This document shows, piece by piece, positions 41,201 to 52,225 of a stretch of DNA of 64,000 bases. A program made the translations under genes and the position numbers. The first letter of the stretch is position 1. The number at the start of each line of letters is the position of its first letter. The notes below the pieces were generated by a model. The model did no database searches, had not been told where the DNA came from, and worked only from the letters and a program-made list of their open reading frames with translations. The DNA comes from Crossaster papposus (taxonomy: Eukaryota; Echinodermata; Asteroidea; Velatida; Solasteridae): NCBI GenBank assembly GCA_037893245.1, contig JBAIAA010000605.1, positions 1-64,000 on the forward strand, given 5' to 3'.

Positions 41201-44014
41201 TTATAAAGCCAGCTTTGCAAGGGTAATAACCATGCCATCGTGGTAAAACAAAGTCTCAGTGGGAACGCATGGTAGGATTACGCGAAGGCATGTTGCGGTA
41301 AGTTTCTGTGAGGCCTCGGAAGAAAACGTTCAATGGGAACACGGCTAATGAAAACAATTATACTATCAGGCATGTGAGAAAAACTCTGGCAACATGCACA
41401 AAAGACACTGAACACTACGGCTGTTCCAAATACACTGTATTTAAATATTCGATCATCAACTCAAATTTCAAATAGTTTTTGATTGTTTTTTAAATAAAAA
41501 AAACATGCACGTGCACACAAAAATGACAAGTGTTATTTTGTATTGTCGAATGGCACTTTTTGGTCAACAGTAACTTCTTTTGTCGCTTTATTGGTTCCAT
41601 TTTGTTTGTTTTTACGTAGTTGTTCTCGTGCCCCACCTGGGATTAGTTTGTAATACTTGCATGCTCCCCTCTACATCTAGTACACTCATTTCTCAGTTTT
41701 ACCTGTTGTCATCATGTTCTCTAGTTAACTTTCTGTCTGTTTATATTGTTCATTCAATTTTGTCTAGGTTTCTTTTTTTCTAAGTAAAATTTTTCTTTTT
41801 TGGCTTTTTCGCAAGTGCGAAAAAGCCTTTGTTTTTGTTCTGATTTTTTTTTGTCTTCTTCTTCTTTTTTCTTTTCTTTTAGTAACCTAAACCCCATAGA
41901 CTTTGTACACGTTTTTTCTGCCCGTCACTTTTAATAGAAAATAAAGTCGTATTTACATAAAACTTAACCCAGGTGAAGGCCATATAGTGAACTCGTGTCT
42001 CGCAGACATACGTAATGATGACGTCATCAGAGGTCATGTGACGTCATCTTAAAGGTGCAATTGATTTAATCTTTGAAAATCAATACAAAATCAACCGCAA
42101 GAGACCAACACTTGATGTTTGTGGCAATAGATATAATAATTCATGATCTTTATTTTATCTCGTGTGCGTGAAATCACGTGACCCTTCCTTCCGGTCTAAA
42201 CCGGAAGTGCCTTATAATTTGAAAGTGAAAAATGATATGAACTTACTTTCAACGATGTTAGTGTCTGGCTAGAATAAACTTTTCAAAACAAAATTCCGCG
42301 ACGTCATAACATGTTATAGCGCCCTCTAGCGGCAGGTTGAAAAATGATTAAAATGAATAATCTGTTGATGTGTGTGGCGAAGTTTGCTGAAACCACTTTA
42401 TAACCGGTGTATATAATCAGCTTCATGCTTAGCCCATATTGGGAATGAGAAATATTTATGACGTCACCAAACCGGAAGTTACAATGAAAAATCTTTCAAA
42501 CCTTAAAAAATAGCTGAAAAATCAACCGCTATAGATATAATTCAATTTTTTGCTTCAAATAGCAAAGTTAAGACAGCTCTCGAGCTTTCTTTTAATTACG
42601 TCACGATGACGTCATCAAGTGTCAGATTACAAGCAACCAAATATTTCTAGATTTAATCTTTAAAAATCAATACAAAATCAACTGTAAGAGATCTGATTTA
42701 GTTTTGTAAGGGGATTGATAGATTAATCCATGGTCTTCATAATTTGTATTACATGCAAAAAGACCTGACACTTCCTTCCGGTCCTAACCGGAAGTGCATT
42801 ATAATTGTAAAGTGGAAAACGATGTGAACTTACATGTACTTTCAACGATGTTAGGCGATGGCTAGGTTGTAAGTAACGAACAAGTTAACGGTGACTTCTT
42901 AAAATGTTATAGCGCCCTCTAGCGGCATGGTTGACAAATGTTACACCATATTACGATTATATTTAAATGATTACGTTTTTCGACCTTTAAGCCATATCTC
43001 AGCAACGGAACGTGCTAACATAACAAATCTGTTTGAATTGTTAGGTGATAGATAGTTGCACAAAAAGTTCACAAACGTGTGACGTCATCGTTTTAATCAG
43101 TTTGAATTCATTTTAATCTGTTTAAATTAACTTAAATTTGTTTTCAATGATTTTAAATTGTTTTGATGGCATACAAGTTCAATTTTTGAAAAATTGTATC
43201 TAAAAAATTGCGAATGCGAAAAAGCCCTATGTTCTGTTCCTCGAACAGACGTAGTTCTAGTTTATGTTATTGGTTTCTTAATGTTTTATATTCCGATTTG
43301 TTTCTGATTTATTTGTGTTTTGTTTCTGTAATTGTATTGTCGAGGTCAAATAAATAATAATAATAATATTAATATTTTTCGGTAGCTGGGTAAAGTAGCC
43401 CATATATCCAGTGCAGCATGCATATTTTAACCAGTGCACTTTGTATACAACTTTTGACCAGCAAGGAAGGCAGCAGTAGCTGGTGTCTGTAAATCTTGAA
43501 TTGGAATATTCGGTCAATGTTGAAAATTTGGTACAAATGTGATTTTCATTTTTTGTCTTAAATGACATCTTTAATACCTACAGTTTTATTCACAGAAGTG
43601 TTGATTTTGCTAAATAAAGTGGGGGAAAATGACCAGGAGGTCTACGGAGCTCTATTATATACCAATTGAAATCTTACGTTGCGGGCTTTTAAGCATACTG
43701 TACAAGATTGGAGTTTGGCACATAGTCACAGTACATCATAATAAGGCCTTCACAGATGTCTCCTTTGAATAAGTAAAATAACAAGCAATTTTATAAATTT
43801 TCAAAATGGCTGCCATTGCTTGTTATTCCACCATATTTAGTCGAAGGACAAATCTGCGATGGCCCTATATCTAATATTATTTTCTGACTGTGTGCCGAAT
43901 GTCATGCTTTTATCATCTAAGGCTCGATTCTCCCAAATATTTCCCCAAGTATCTGTCCGCTATAATAAGTTTTTTATTTTTTCTAATTTGTTTTCAGCAT
44001 CTGGCCACCATTAA
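38288..44014 (+). CDS. ATP5MJ: Mitochondrial ATP synthase 6.8-kDa proteolipid-like subunit (ATP5MJ/MP68)
   Basis: Exons 38288-38414 (MPTVWPKQPM... to ...ATMIG), 40899-40931 (RENKKQAALQ) and 43998-44014 (SSGHH-stop) join in phase 1 to a 58-residue protein. It has a basic N-terminus, a KPY motif (residues 14-16), one hydrophobic segment (about 20-35), a charged Lys-rich tail and the ending GHH. Vertebrate ATP5MJ is also 58 residues, with KPY at the same distance from the C-terminus, one membrane span and the same GHH ending; that is the basis of the call, made by eye. The protein sits in the inner membrane at the dimer region of the F1Fo complex. Donors are all GAT|GTAAGT or AAT|GTAAGT; acceptors are TTCCCTAG and TTTTCAG. 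An AATAAA lies at 44129. Intron 1 begins with a 60-bp tandem array, intron 2 holds a Helitron-like element. Confidence 0.75.
38371..40410 (+). repeat. 60-bp minisatellite made of exon 1 end + donor + acceptor, 34 units
   Basis: Each unit is GCTACCTCATGGGCAAAGCT ACTATGATTGGAT (33 nt, same as the 3' end of coding exon 1), then GTAAGTCATT and ACCAATACTGATCACAG (27 nt, donor plus acceptor-like). The first unit is the real exon end; 33 more follow at an exact 60-bp period, the last one degenerate. Twenty-six units keep GTAAGT; eight have ATAAGT (38461, 38941, 39001, 39181, 39241, 39361, 39541, 39661 rows). Eight units have GTAAGTAA, which is an in-frame TAA on readthrough. Read through, the unit encodes the hydrophobic 20-mer SLPILITGYLMGKATMIGCK. 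The variants recur in blocks, a sign of unequal exchange. Confidence 0.95.
40438..40690. mobile_element. Inverted-repeat element in ATP5MJ intron 1, CGATAAT-motif interior
   Basis: AACTGATACCAACGATAATG at the left is inverted imperfectly at the right (ATATTATCAGTTGGTGATAC). Inside, ACCGATAAT/GATTGGTCA and TAGTGTAGTA words repeat in both orientations. Confidence 0.6.
40979..41346. mobile_element. MITE, TCCCATTGGA family
   Basis: The left end AGCTGTGTTTCCATTGGACT and right end TTCAATGGGAACACGGCT are inverted. GCCGCGG/CGGAAAGTT words repeat inside. A truncated inverted relative is at 13085-13296. Confidence 0.7.
41794..43260 (+). mobile_element. Helitron-like non-autonomous element with internal duplication
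   Basis: The 3' end has TCTGTTCCTCGAACAGA, a 7-bp-stem hairpin, followed 8 bp later by CTAG at 43257-43260 and a T, the standard Helitron terminus. The 5' end is less clear; a TC at 41794 precedes a hairpin GGCTTTTTCGCAAGTGCGAAAAAGCC-like stretch whose words recur near 43210. Inside, 42010-42330 and 42595-42925 are diverged direct copies (shared AACCGGAAGTGC and GTTATAGCGCCCTCTAGCGG). No Rep/Hel protein is encoded. Confidence 0.6.
43261..43997 (+). other. Rest of ATP5MJ intron 2
   Basis: Begins with text that looks like a LINE 3' tail (GTCGAGGTCAAATAAATAAT and an AAT run at 43350-43370), possibly the target the Helitron-like element landed in. No exon besides the acceptor at 43997. Confidence 0.5.
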
Positions 44015-44128
44015 CCCATCAGAGTGGAGTGTCAGTAGCATCCTGATTCATCATCTGTGCTCTCCTTTTCCACTGTCTCAACCCAACTCTAGCTAGCTTC
44101 ACTTACCACCACATCAAGACCATCTAAT

Positions 44129-44134
44129 AATAAA
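44129..44134 (+). terminator. Polyadenylation signal AATAAA of the ATP5MJ-like gene
   Basis: AATAAA occurs 115 bp after the stop codon at 44012-44014, a normal distance for a short 3' UTR. No downstream element was checked. Confidence 0.55.
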
Positions 44135-44356
44135 TTCAATGTCAACTCTGATACACAGCACCCAACATTAAGATCTTCATTAATTAAGCCAGGTTTTCTT
44201 CAATGCAGGATGTTATCTTAGTCATACCTAACACAAATTCTTGAATTTGTCAGATCATAGCACTTATCTGCATGTTACAGTGCAAATGTGTTGTGACTTC
44301 ATAGTTTGCATAAATTCGCATTCACGTCAAATTTGAAGTGACTTTTGAAGTGGTTT

Positions 44357-45295
44357 TTAACCCTGGCCTAACGTCACCCAATTCTACAAAATATTACTAC
44401 ATTTAGTTATACAATGTAGTACATAATGCAGTATTACTACACTTCATAAATATTTATGAGCAAATTGGAGCACGTCATTAGCTGATTCCATCGCGTTTCC
44501 GGAAAGTAAAAATGATACGCTGCTAGGTGACGTCATCCCAGTGAGTATTCAGCTCGCTGCCTGTGCGGTATTCTTTCTGATAGCACCAACAATTACCTCT
44601 GGAACACGCCTCGTAGACATATATATTCTGTGGCATGTAATCTTTACGAAACCAGTCTCAGTAACGTTACTAGATTTCAAGTATTTGAATATCTTGTGTT
44701 GAATTAAGATGCAAAATCTACGAAGGCCGTTATCGACGTGGCAATAAATATTTATGAGGTGTAGTAAAACAAATACAGCATGGTTTATTAGCGTCGGGAG
44801 GTAGTCGAGCTGACCTACACCGAGGGACTAGTAATAACCACTACTTTCCCTCAAACCATGCTGTATTTGTATACTCTTACCTACTTGTGTGCAAAGCCTG
44901 TAGTAATTTGTAGTATTTGTTACTTCACCCTAAATACTGTATATAGTATTAATACCATATGTACAAGTAGTACTAGTTTGCTGGATGTAGATAGGTTATG
45001 TGTATCTGAACCAAACAAAAAGCCCAATGCTAAAACATACTATTACAATTTGGGTTAAAGTTCCAAATACTAACAAATACTACCCCATATTAGTAAATGG
45101 TAGTAGCCAGTAAATGCTTACCTGTATTACCACTATTACATACAAGTATATGTAGTATCTCTACTGCTGTCGTTACACATGCAATCATCAGTCATACAGA
45201 CCCAGTACTACAAAATACATGTACTAATAAGTATTCTGTAGTACTCGGTTCTTTAGCCCCAAGTATTGCCTACGACGTTACTTGGGGTTAAACGA
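44357..45295. mobile_element. Inverted-repeat element with TAGTA-motif interior (tentative)
   Basis: TTTAACCCTGGCCTAACGTC at 44357 and GACGTTACTTGGGGTTAAA at 45275 are imperfect inverted ends. The interior is rich in TAGTAC, TAGTATT and ACTACA words in both orientations and includes an inverted pair around CAGCATGGTTTATTA / CAAACCATGCTGTA. Ends are not certain. Confidence 0.5.
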
Positions 45296-45299
45296 GTTG

Positions 45300-46240
45300 A
45301 GTATATTTCCAAGCCTGCATGGGAATTTTGTTTAAGGAGTTGCTAAAAATTGGTTAGATTTTTACTTGGAGATCCCCCCCAAATGGACAACTTTTCGGAA
45401 ACTTTCTCACTTTGTGTACATTGATAATACAAAACAAAAGAGGAAATGATGTTGGTAAGGGAGATCACAGTATAGTCAGGTTTAGTTCTGTTTTTCAAAT
45501 GTATTTGAGTAGAGATGTTTATTTAAAAATTGCCGTTGCATGGTTTTCTTAATTCAATTATTAAGCACAAAATATCCATCAAAGGTAGTACATGTTGGTA
45601 GCCTTAAAACGATGTTATGGCCATTTCCATTTAATTTGAAGCGAGATTCACAATTCCCAATTTTACAAAAACTTCCAATCAAACCAACTCCCAGTAGCAA
45701 ATACAAGTATGTGGATATATTTCTTAGTTTAATGATCTCTTAAAGATGCAGGGCGAAAATGTATGTGTCTCTCTGCATTTATTTAAAAGAATAACGGGTT
45801 TTTCCTGTAGTAGAAATTCAGGTAATTTGCATACTCTGTTTCCAAGTTATGTTTAGGTTTATTTTAAATAAATTACAAAATTCAGCTACAAAATAATGAA
45901 TACCCAAGAAATACAATATAACCTGTGATGTTTTCCCACCTCCATGAATGAATAAAAACTTGCAAAGGAAAACAGACAAAAATCGTCATCATATTTCAGA
46001 AAAAAAAGGTTGACTTGTTCCTCAAATTTTAAACGAAAATAATGTTCCAGTCTGGACTCAAAACGATTAAAATCTCATTTGTATTTTAATTTCTGTGTGT
46101 TATCTGTATTTTTAACTATAATATAATTAACTTGTAATTGCATTAATCAACTTAAGTACAATTTTACTTGACTTGATCACATTTGATTGCTTTTTGACTC
46201 GCCCTGTACAGTACATTAGTACAGGAAAAATACTTCATTT
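45300..46240. other. No gene seen
   Basis: A/T-rich intergenic sequence. Open frames are short and without protein features. Confidence 0.5.
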
Positions 46241-46245
46241 TGTTA

Positions 46246-46790
46246 AAGGTAGTATACACCATTGGTCATTGCTTGAATTATCATGAATGGGTAGATTTGG
46301 GGGGTTGTATTATAGTAAATATCGTTTAACTGAGCTGTCCGAAGTTTTAGAGTCATTGATGCCGAGAAAAGCGCGAAAAACAGCGTTTGTTTTCAACCGG
46401 CGTCAAGCAGTTATTCTTATGTTATCTTTGTTTTTTCGCGATCGCCGTCCGGCGATCGCAAATTTTTCATTATAAAATTCAATTTTTCGTAATAATTACA
46501 GGATATCTAGCGCAATCATTTTGCTAGATGCCCAGAATCAACATTTACTTTCAGATGAGTAGGATATTTTTTAATAATTCTGTAGTAAATATTTTCGATA
46601 AGTAAACCTTGGACAAATTGCAACAGATTTTTTTTCACTACAATACATTTATATAAGGTCCCTAGAATGACATACTAAAAGTTTTAAAATTCCTCCGAAT
46701 TTTACGGGTCTTTTCGACTCTTGGGTCAAGATTGACTTCAGAAACAAATTCGTGACAATCGAGGGCGCTATCAATAAGCCCGTTTTGGAG
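46246..46790. mobile_element. Relic: one end of the AAGGTAGGATACACC family fused to palindrome debris
   Basis: 46246-46610 matches the 4090-4477 MITE without a matching right end. 46620-46700 matches the outer arm of the 29540-30815 palindrome (CATTTATATAAGGTCCCTAG), and 46745-46790 matches the CGAGGGCGC palindrome around 4050/4540. Confidence 0.6.
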
Positions 46791-47116
46791 CTTAATGAAA
46801 AAGTAGGTCTTGAAGCAAGACTAAATCCACCCCTGCAATCTGTTGCATTTAGCGGCAGGGTAGGTACTTGATACCAAGACTAGTGCATTTGAGTTCACTG
46901 CACAGTGCAACATAATTCATTGCTGTAATCTGTTGCATTATAGTACAGAACAAAATATGGTTTTACCGTGCACAAATTGCAACATCATTTGTTTTAACAC
47001 AATGCATTTCTATAAGGTCCCTAAAAGTGGTGGAAATATGCCAAATTTGCATAAATCGTTAATACCTGCCGTGTAATATATTTGTTCCCATACATGTATA
47101 TATTTTGGTGACTCTA

Positions 47117-47629
47117 CTTATAGACGATGTGCCCTCTGACGTCACGTGTTTACATCTGTATTCAAATGTGCCCGGCAGTGATGCACCCACTGACCTCTAT
47201 ACATGGACAGATCCTCCATTGTTTCATTTTGAAGTCGGCATGCAGAGAAGTGCAACATGGCGTCACTGCTGTGAGCCAATGAAATGTCCAGGTGTAGAGT
47301 TCAGTTGGTTGGTAAATCCACTGACCTCTACAACTGGACATTTCATTGGCTCACAGCAGTGACGCCATGTTGCACTTCCAGTTCGCGCCGACTTCAAGTG
47401 TTAGCACAGCAGAATATGGACAATGATCTGTCCAGGTGTTGAGGTCAGTGGATGCACCCATCGTGTTTTACATAACATTTGCTTAAAGAGTGACGTCGCA
47501 GGTCAGATCGCCTTTGAATTATGTGACCTCTGATGTCATCTCTTAACCAAATTTATGTAAAACATGATGCGTGCGCATATTGACGGGCACATTTGAATAC
47601 AGATGTAAACAGAGGCACATCGTCTATAA
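47117..47629. mobile_element. MITE with TATAGACGATGTGCCCTCTG ends, itself carrying another element
   Basis: The ends TATAGACGATGTGCCCTC and GAGGCACATCGTCTATA are inverted, followed by the inverted pair GTTTACATCTGTATTCAAAT. It is inserted in the palindrome relic and is interrupted by the 47188-47450 element. Confidence 0.82.
47188..47450. mobile_element. CACTGACCTC-family MITE with perfect 8-bp TSD
   Basis: The ends CACTGACCTCTATACATGG and GTTGAGGTCAGTG are inverted; the flanks GATGCACC (47180-47187 and 47451-47458) are a perfect 8-bp duplication. The interior is two inverted halves, with a second CACTGACCTC near 47318. Same family as 5971-6286. Confidence 0.9.
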
Positions 47630-48059
47630 ATTCCTACTTTAATAACACTTTTTAATAGATTAACTTTGCCATTAAGCAACTTGGTGAATTGAAGCTCGTC
47701 ATTACTTACTACTTGATGATATCAAATCTGGAGACAAGGTAAATGTGTGCAAATTATAGGGTATAATTGTAGTCATAACTATTCAGTCGCTTACTTATAT
47801 GATGTAGAAAACGTTACTAAAGTAAGGATGTGTAAGTGGAATTACCCAAATAAACTTTTTCCAAAAAAAATAAAATAATAATAATATACCCAAATATGGG
47901 AATAAATATTTTACACGGCAAAGATTAACGATTTATGCAAATTAAGCATATTTCCACCGCTTGGATTTTAGAAATTTCAGAAATGCATTGCGGTGAAAAA
48001 AAAAAAACTGTTTCAATTTGTGTGAGGAATAGGCCCTATATTTAGCAAAATGGAGTATT

Positions 48060-49520
48060 TTGCCTGTAGCAGGTTTCTCATTTGGGTGTGTTGCATTCTG
48101 TTGCATTTATCAGGGTTCTTAGAAAATACCTCTTGGGGGTAAGGGTGGACCGATTCTCCTCTTAATACAAAATTGTAAAACTGACTGAGTTTGTATAAAC
48201 AAAAGTCGACTGTACGTGTAGATGTAGTAGGAACACTACAGACACTTACAACAAAATTCTGTGTTTGCTGTGCAAGTCTAACAAAATATACATGTACCTA
48301 CAAGTACGAGACAATAAAAAGAATATTTCGAAAGTTGAAATAATTCTCACTCTGTTATTGATTTCCGCAGGCTTTTCAATGCTAGTGCCACAGTCTTACA
48401 ATGGTCATAGAAAACCACGCACCGTAAACAAATTAAATAAAAATCTTTTCAAATTTACACCCGGGGCCAATTTCACGGAGCTGCTAAGCCCGAACTTCTG
48501 TTCCTTTCTCTATGCTTATATACAAACAAGTCTTGCTCGGTTAACAGGTTACTACGGAAGCCCGATCGTGCCAGGTTTTATAAACAGTGTAAACAATATT
48601 TTTATTGCGAAATAACGCAATACTAATTATTTCGCAATACTATTGCAAAACAACGCAATATTTTTGTGTACAAATCCTAACCCTGGCATAATTAATCGTG
48701 AAAATACGCTGTTCTCAGGTTGTTTGGTTTGAAAGGCGAGGGGGCCAGAGGTTGCTGAAAACATTTGTTTGATCTTTTTCAAATGTTCAAGGACTGAAAT
48801 TGATCAAAGAAACGTACATGTATATTATTTAGATGAATTTTTTGAGTGGCGTTTTATTTTTGTATAATTAACGAGTGGGCTGACAGAATATGGGAATGGG
48901 TAAAGGGGAAGATAGCGGCATTGGGTAAATAAGGTAACTTTCCCATAGACGCATGCACACAATCTGTCAATCTTTACCATCACCTAACCTGTTTTCCCTA
49001 GTGCTTTTTCTACTAAATTGTATACATTTTGGATCCTGCTCACAAATACCTACAATTGTTGTTTCCGTCTGTTAGCTAAATCAATGGAGACACCTCAAAG
49101 TTGCAATTGTCAGCCCTAGTACTGAAATACCTATTATTAGATGATTTAACAAAATAATAATAATAACAAAAACAAATCGAACTTTCATGGGTTTGTTCCA
49201 CCAATTTCAACCCCCCCCCCCCCCCCCCCCCCTCCTCTTTCAGAATGAAAAAACAACTAATTGGTCGAATAATTTCAATTTCAATTGATAATAAAACGGT
49301 GTCTTGCATCAAGAATCACTTTTAAAACCGTCTTTATGATTTTAAAAACAATATTGCTTCAGTTAAAACGCATTGTAGACGGAAACTGAACAATATTTTA
49401 AAAGTTGGACAAAAACCTACTTTTCAACCCGTTATTTATTTCATGTTTACGCAATCTTCTGATCAGACAAAAGTTATTCTTTTAAGTGGAGAAAATTCAA
49501 ATGTTCTTCTAGATTCCCTA
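48060..49520. other. No gene seen
   Basis: Non-coding; contains a poly-C run at 49210-49232. The 116-codon open frame at 48265-48615 has no recognisable protein feature. Confidence 0.5.
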
Positions 49521-49524
49521 AATA

Positions 49525-52010
49525 ATGTTCGTCTAAGATAAGATAAGACTTTATTCAATCAATGCAAACAGTTACAAATAGTTTATCGGAAATTGAATTA
49601 TTTCTCCAGCTCAATTTTTTTTTTTTTTTTTAAATGTATAAACTAATTACACATACTAGACACACAATAAAAACCTAAATAAAAACAAACTAAGATTAAG
49701 TCCTAGTATACACGAACTGCAGAAGGATAAAAATCTTTGTAAAACGCCGACTACCGTAAAAAGACCTAAGACGTCTGTTGGAAGGGAGGAATGTAAAATA
49801 ATCAGTTGCTGGATGGAACTCATCCTCCATGATAGATTTGACCCGTTATCCATTCTGTCATTGTAAATAGATTCCAGTGTTGGTAAGGTTGTGCCGATGA
49901 TCTTCTCTGCTGTTCGAACAACATAGTTGAACTTCTGCAGATGTTTTACAGAAGCCCGTCCAAACCAAACAGTGACTGATGAAACTATTACGCTCTCAAT
50001 GATAGCCCGGTAAAAATTGACTAAAATACACTGACGAACCCCAAATGAATTCAATTTGCGTAAAAAGAATAAACGCTGACGAGCCTTCTTTAAAATTTCC
50101 TGGCAATTTATATCCTAAGTGAAGCAATTTAAACCTGTCAACCTGCTCTACAGCCTTTCCATCGATATAAACAGGCTCTTTAATATTCTTGTGTTTTCTA
50201 CGGAAATCTACTATCATCTCCTTGGTTTTGTCTACATTTAATACAAGATTGATATCTTCACACCATTTGACAACATATGTAATATGTGAGCGATAAGCAC
50301 TTTCATCATTATTTTGAATAAACCCAATGATGGTGGTATCATCTGCAAACTTCACAACAAGAGAGCTAGAATTGACAGCTTTACAATCGTGTGTGTATAA
50401 AGAATATAACAGTGGTGACAAAACACAACCCTGAGGGTCCAAGTATTCACCATTAGAGAACCCGAAGTGCAACTGCCAATGTGTACAACCTGTTGAGGTT
50501 CTGAAAAGAAAATGTAAAATCCAATTTGAAATTGAAACAGGGAGCTCGAGGTCATTGATGCAGTTATGAAGGCAAAATTGTATTAAAAGCGGAATCGCTA
50601 AAACAAATCCTAGCATAAGACCTAGCCTGTTCAAGATGACGCAGGGTTTCATGAAGGCAAAGACAAATAGCGTCCTCTACACATCGATTGGTTCTATAGG
50701 CAAATTGATATCGGTCTAAACCTGAAGGTAAAATCGATTTTAAAAACTGTAGAACAAAACACTTGAAGATTTTCATTGGGACCGAAGTAAGTGCAACCGG
50801 TCTGTAGTCATTTGAACATGAAATATAATTTTCTTTCGGAACTGGAATTATTGTGGATCATTTAAAACAAAGAGGCAGTTTGCGTTGAATGAGAGACAAG
50901 TTAAAAATCTTTGTGAAAACTCCAGCTAACTCAGTAGCACACCTTTTCAGTATAGCGTGGGCTGATTCCGTCCGGACCTGCTGCTTTATGTTCATTGAGA
51001 CCAGAAAACTTGCATTAAACATCCGACTCCTAATGCTAGGTTCCCACTGTCGTGCGATCCGTTACAAACGCCACGATTGGCCATTCGTAGCTGATCGTGG
51101 AATTTGTGTTTCCTTTTCTGAAATGTCACGTTAGGATACGAGTTGATGCGAGTCGATATGTTCTGGTACGATTAGGTGGGCTTGGATGCAGTATAGTCAC
51201 GATTGGTCAATTTCAAGAGACACGATCTGTCACGATCTGGTCTCCCGGTCAGATACGATCAGATACGTTCCGATAGGATTGTCCCGATTGAGTCCACGAT
51301 TAGGTTCCGATCTGACACAATCAGCACGATCGGGGTTCCCGATTTGGGACAATCTAGTACGTGCAGATACGTTCCGATACGTTTCGATTCGATCATCACG
51401 AACCGATGCGCTCTGTTGCGATCAGATACAATTGTGCTCCTGATGTCTTTCACGATCGGGATCGAGAGTGATCACGATTTAAGCCACGATTGGACCCCGA
51501 CGGTATACAGCCCGACTGACCATGGACTTAATTGTTTCTTGAACTTCTACAGAGTGAAGACTACAACCCACAATCAGATCGCAGCGCATCTCAACAGAGG
51601 TGGTGTTTGTCTTGTCTAAGGTTGATCCCGATCACCACGATTTGGAAGCACGATTAGATGCGATATGTCGCGCTTTGTTACGATCCATTACGATCTGATA
51701 CGATTACAAATTAATCGTGTTAATCGTAGAACATTTTTGAACCGTCCAAACATTTTCTACGATCAACACGATTGCCACGACTGACCTCAACATCTGATAA
51801 GATCTGATAGGATCACCACGATTACTCCACAATTAGGACCACGATTTCAATCGTGGCGCGAATCGTGATAGTGGGAACCTAGCATTAATAATGAATGGAG
51901 TCGCTATCGTCAGCTGCAGGTGCTGATGAACTGGTATTTGCTCTGTCAAAGCGACAATAAAAGTCATTTAGTCGACCAGGCAGTGTTGCATCACCTAGAT
52001 CATCTGACTA
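49525..52010 (-). mobile_element. LINE (Rex1/CR1-like), minus strand, broken
   Basis: From the 5' side (high coordinates) the frame shows the RT region NDYRPVALTSVPMKIFKCF (near 50800), PQGCVLSPLLYSLYTHDCK and KFADDTTIIGF (near 50330), then the C-terminal part TVWFGRASVKHLQKFNYVVR (near 49950). Several frameshifts and stops divide it. The 3' end carries repeats of TCTTA (49537-49552), the kind of microsatellite tail these LINEs use. A MITE (51031-51887) interrupts the 5' part. Confidence 0.8.
51031..51887. mobile_element. MITE in the LINE, CGATC-motif interior
   Basis: The ends TAATGCTAGGTTCCCACTGT and ATAGTGGGAACCTAGCATTA are inverted. Almost all the interior is made of variants of ACGATC, CGATTG and GATACGATC, in one orientation on the left and the other on the right. 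Confidence 0.85.
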
Positions 52011-52017
52011 ATTCAAG

Positions 52018-52225
52018 GTAGGATACACCATTTTTAATTGCTTGAATTGTCGTGAATGGGTGGATGTAAAGGTAGGACACACCATTGGTAATCGCTTAAA
52101 TTGTCAGGAATGGGTGGATGTAAAGCTGGATACACCATTGGTAATTGCTTGAATTATCATGAATGAGTGGATGTAGGCCCTAATGGTAGGCTACACCATT
52201 GGTATTTGTCTAAATTATCATGAAT
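52018..52225 (+). repeat. Tandem array of one MITE end (about 4 units)
   Basis: Four units of roughly 55-65 bp, each starting with a version of AAGGTAGGATACACCATTGG and ending GAATGGGTGGATGTA. They correspond to the first 60 bp of the 4090-4477 family; the rest of the MITE follows only after the fourth unit. Confidence 0.85.

Larger units (their letters stand above)
46960..48010. mobile_element. Diverged relative of the 1.27-kb palindrome, split by a nested element
   Basis: 46975-47116 and 47630-48010 match the arms of 29540-30815 (ATTTGCATAAATCGTTAAT, CAAATATGGGAATAAATAT). The two halves are separated by the 47117-47629 insertion. Confidence 0.75.

Noticed and set aside
48265-48615. 116-codon plus-strand frame
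   Set aside because: No domain, no splice context, no neighbouring exon; composition as in surrounding intergenic DNA.
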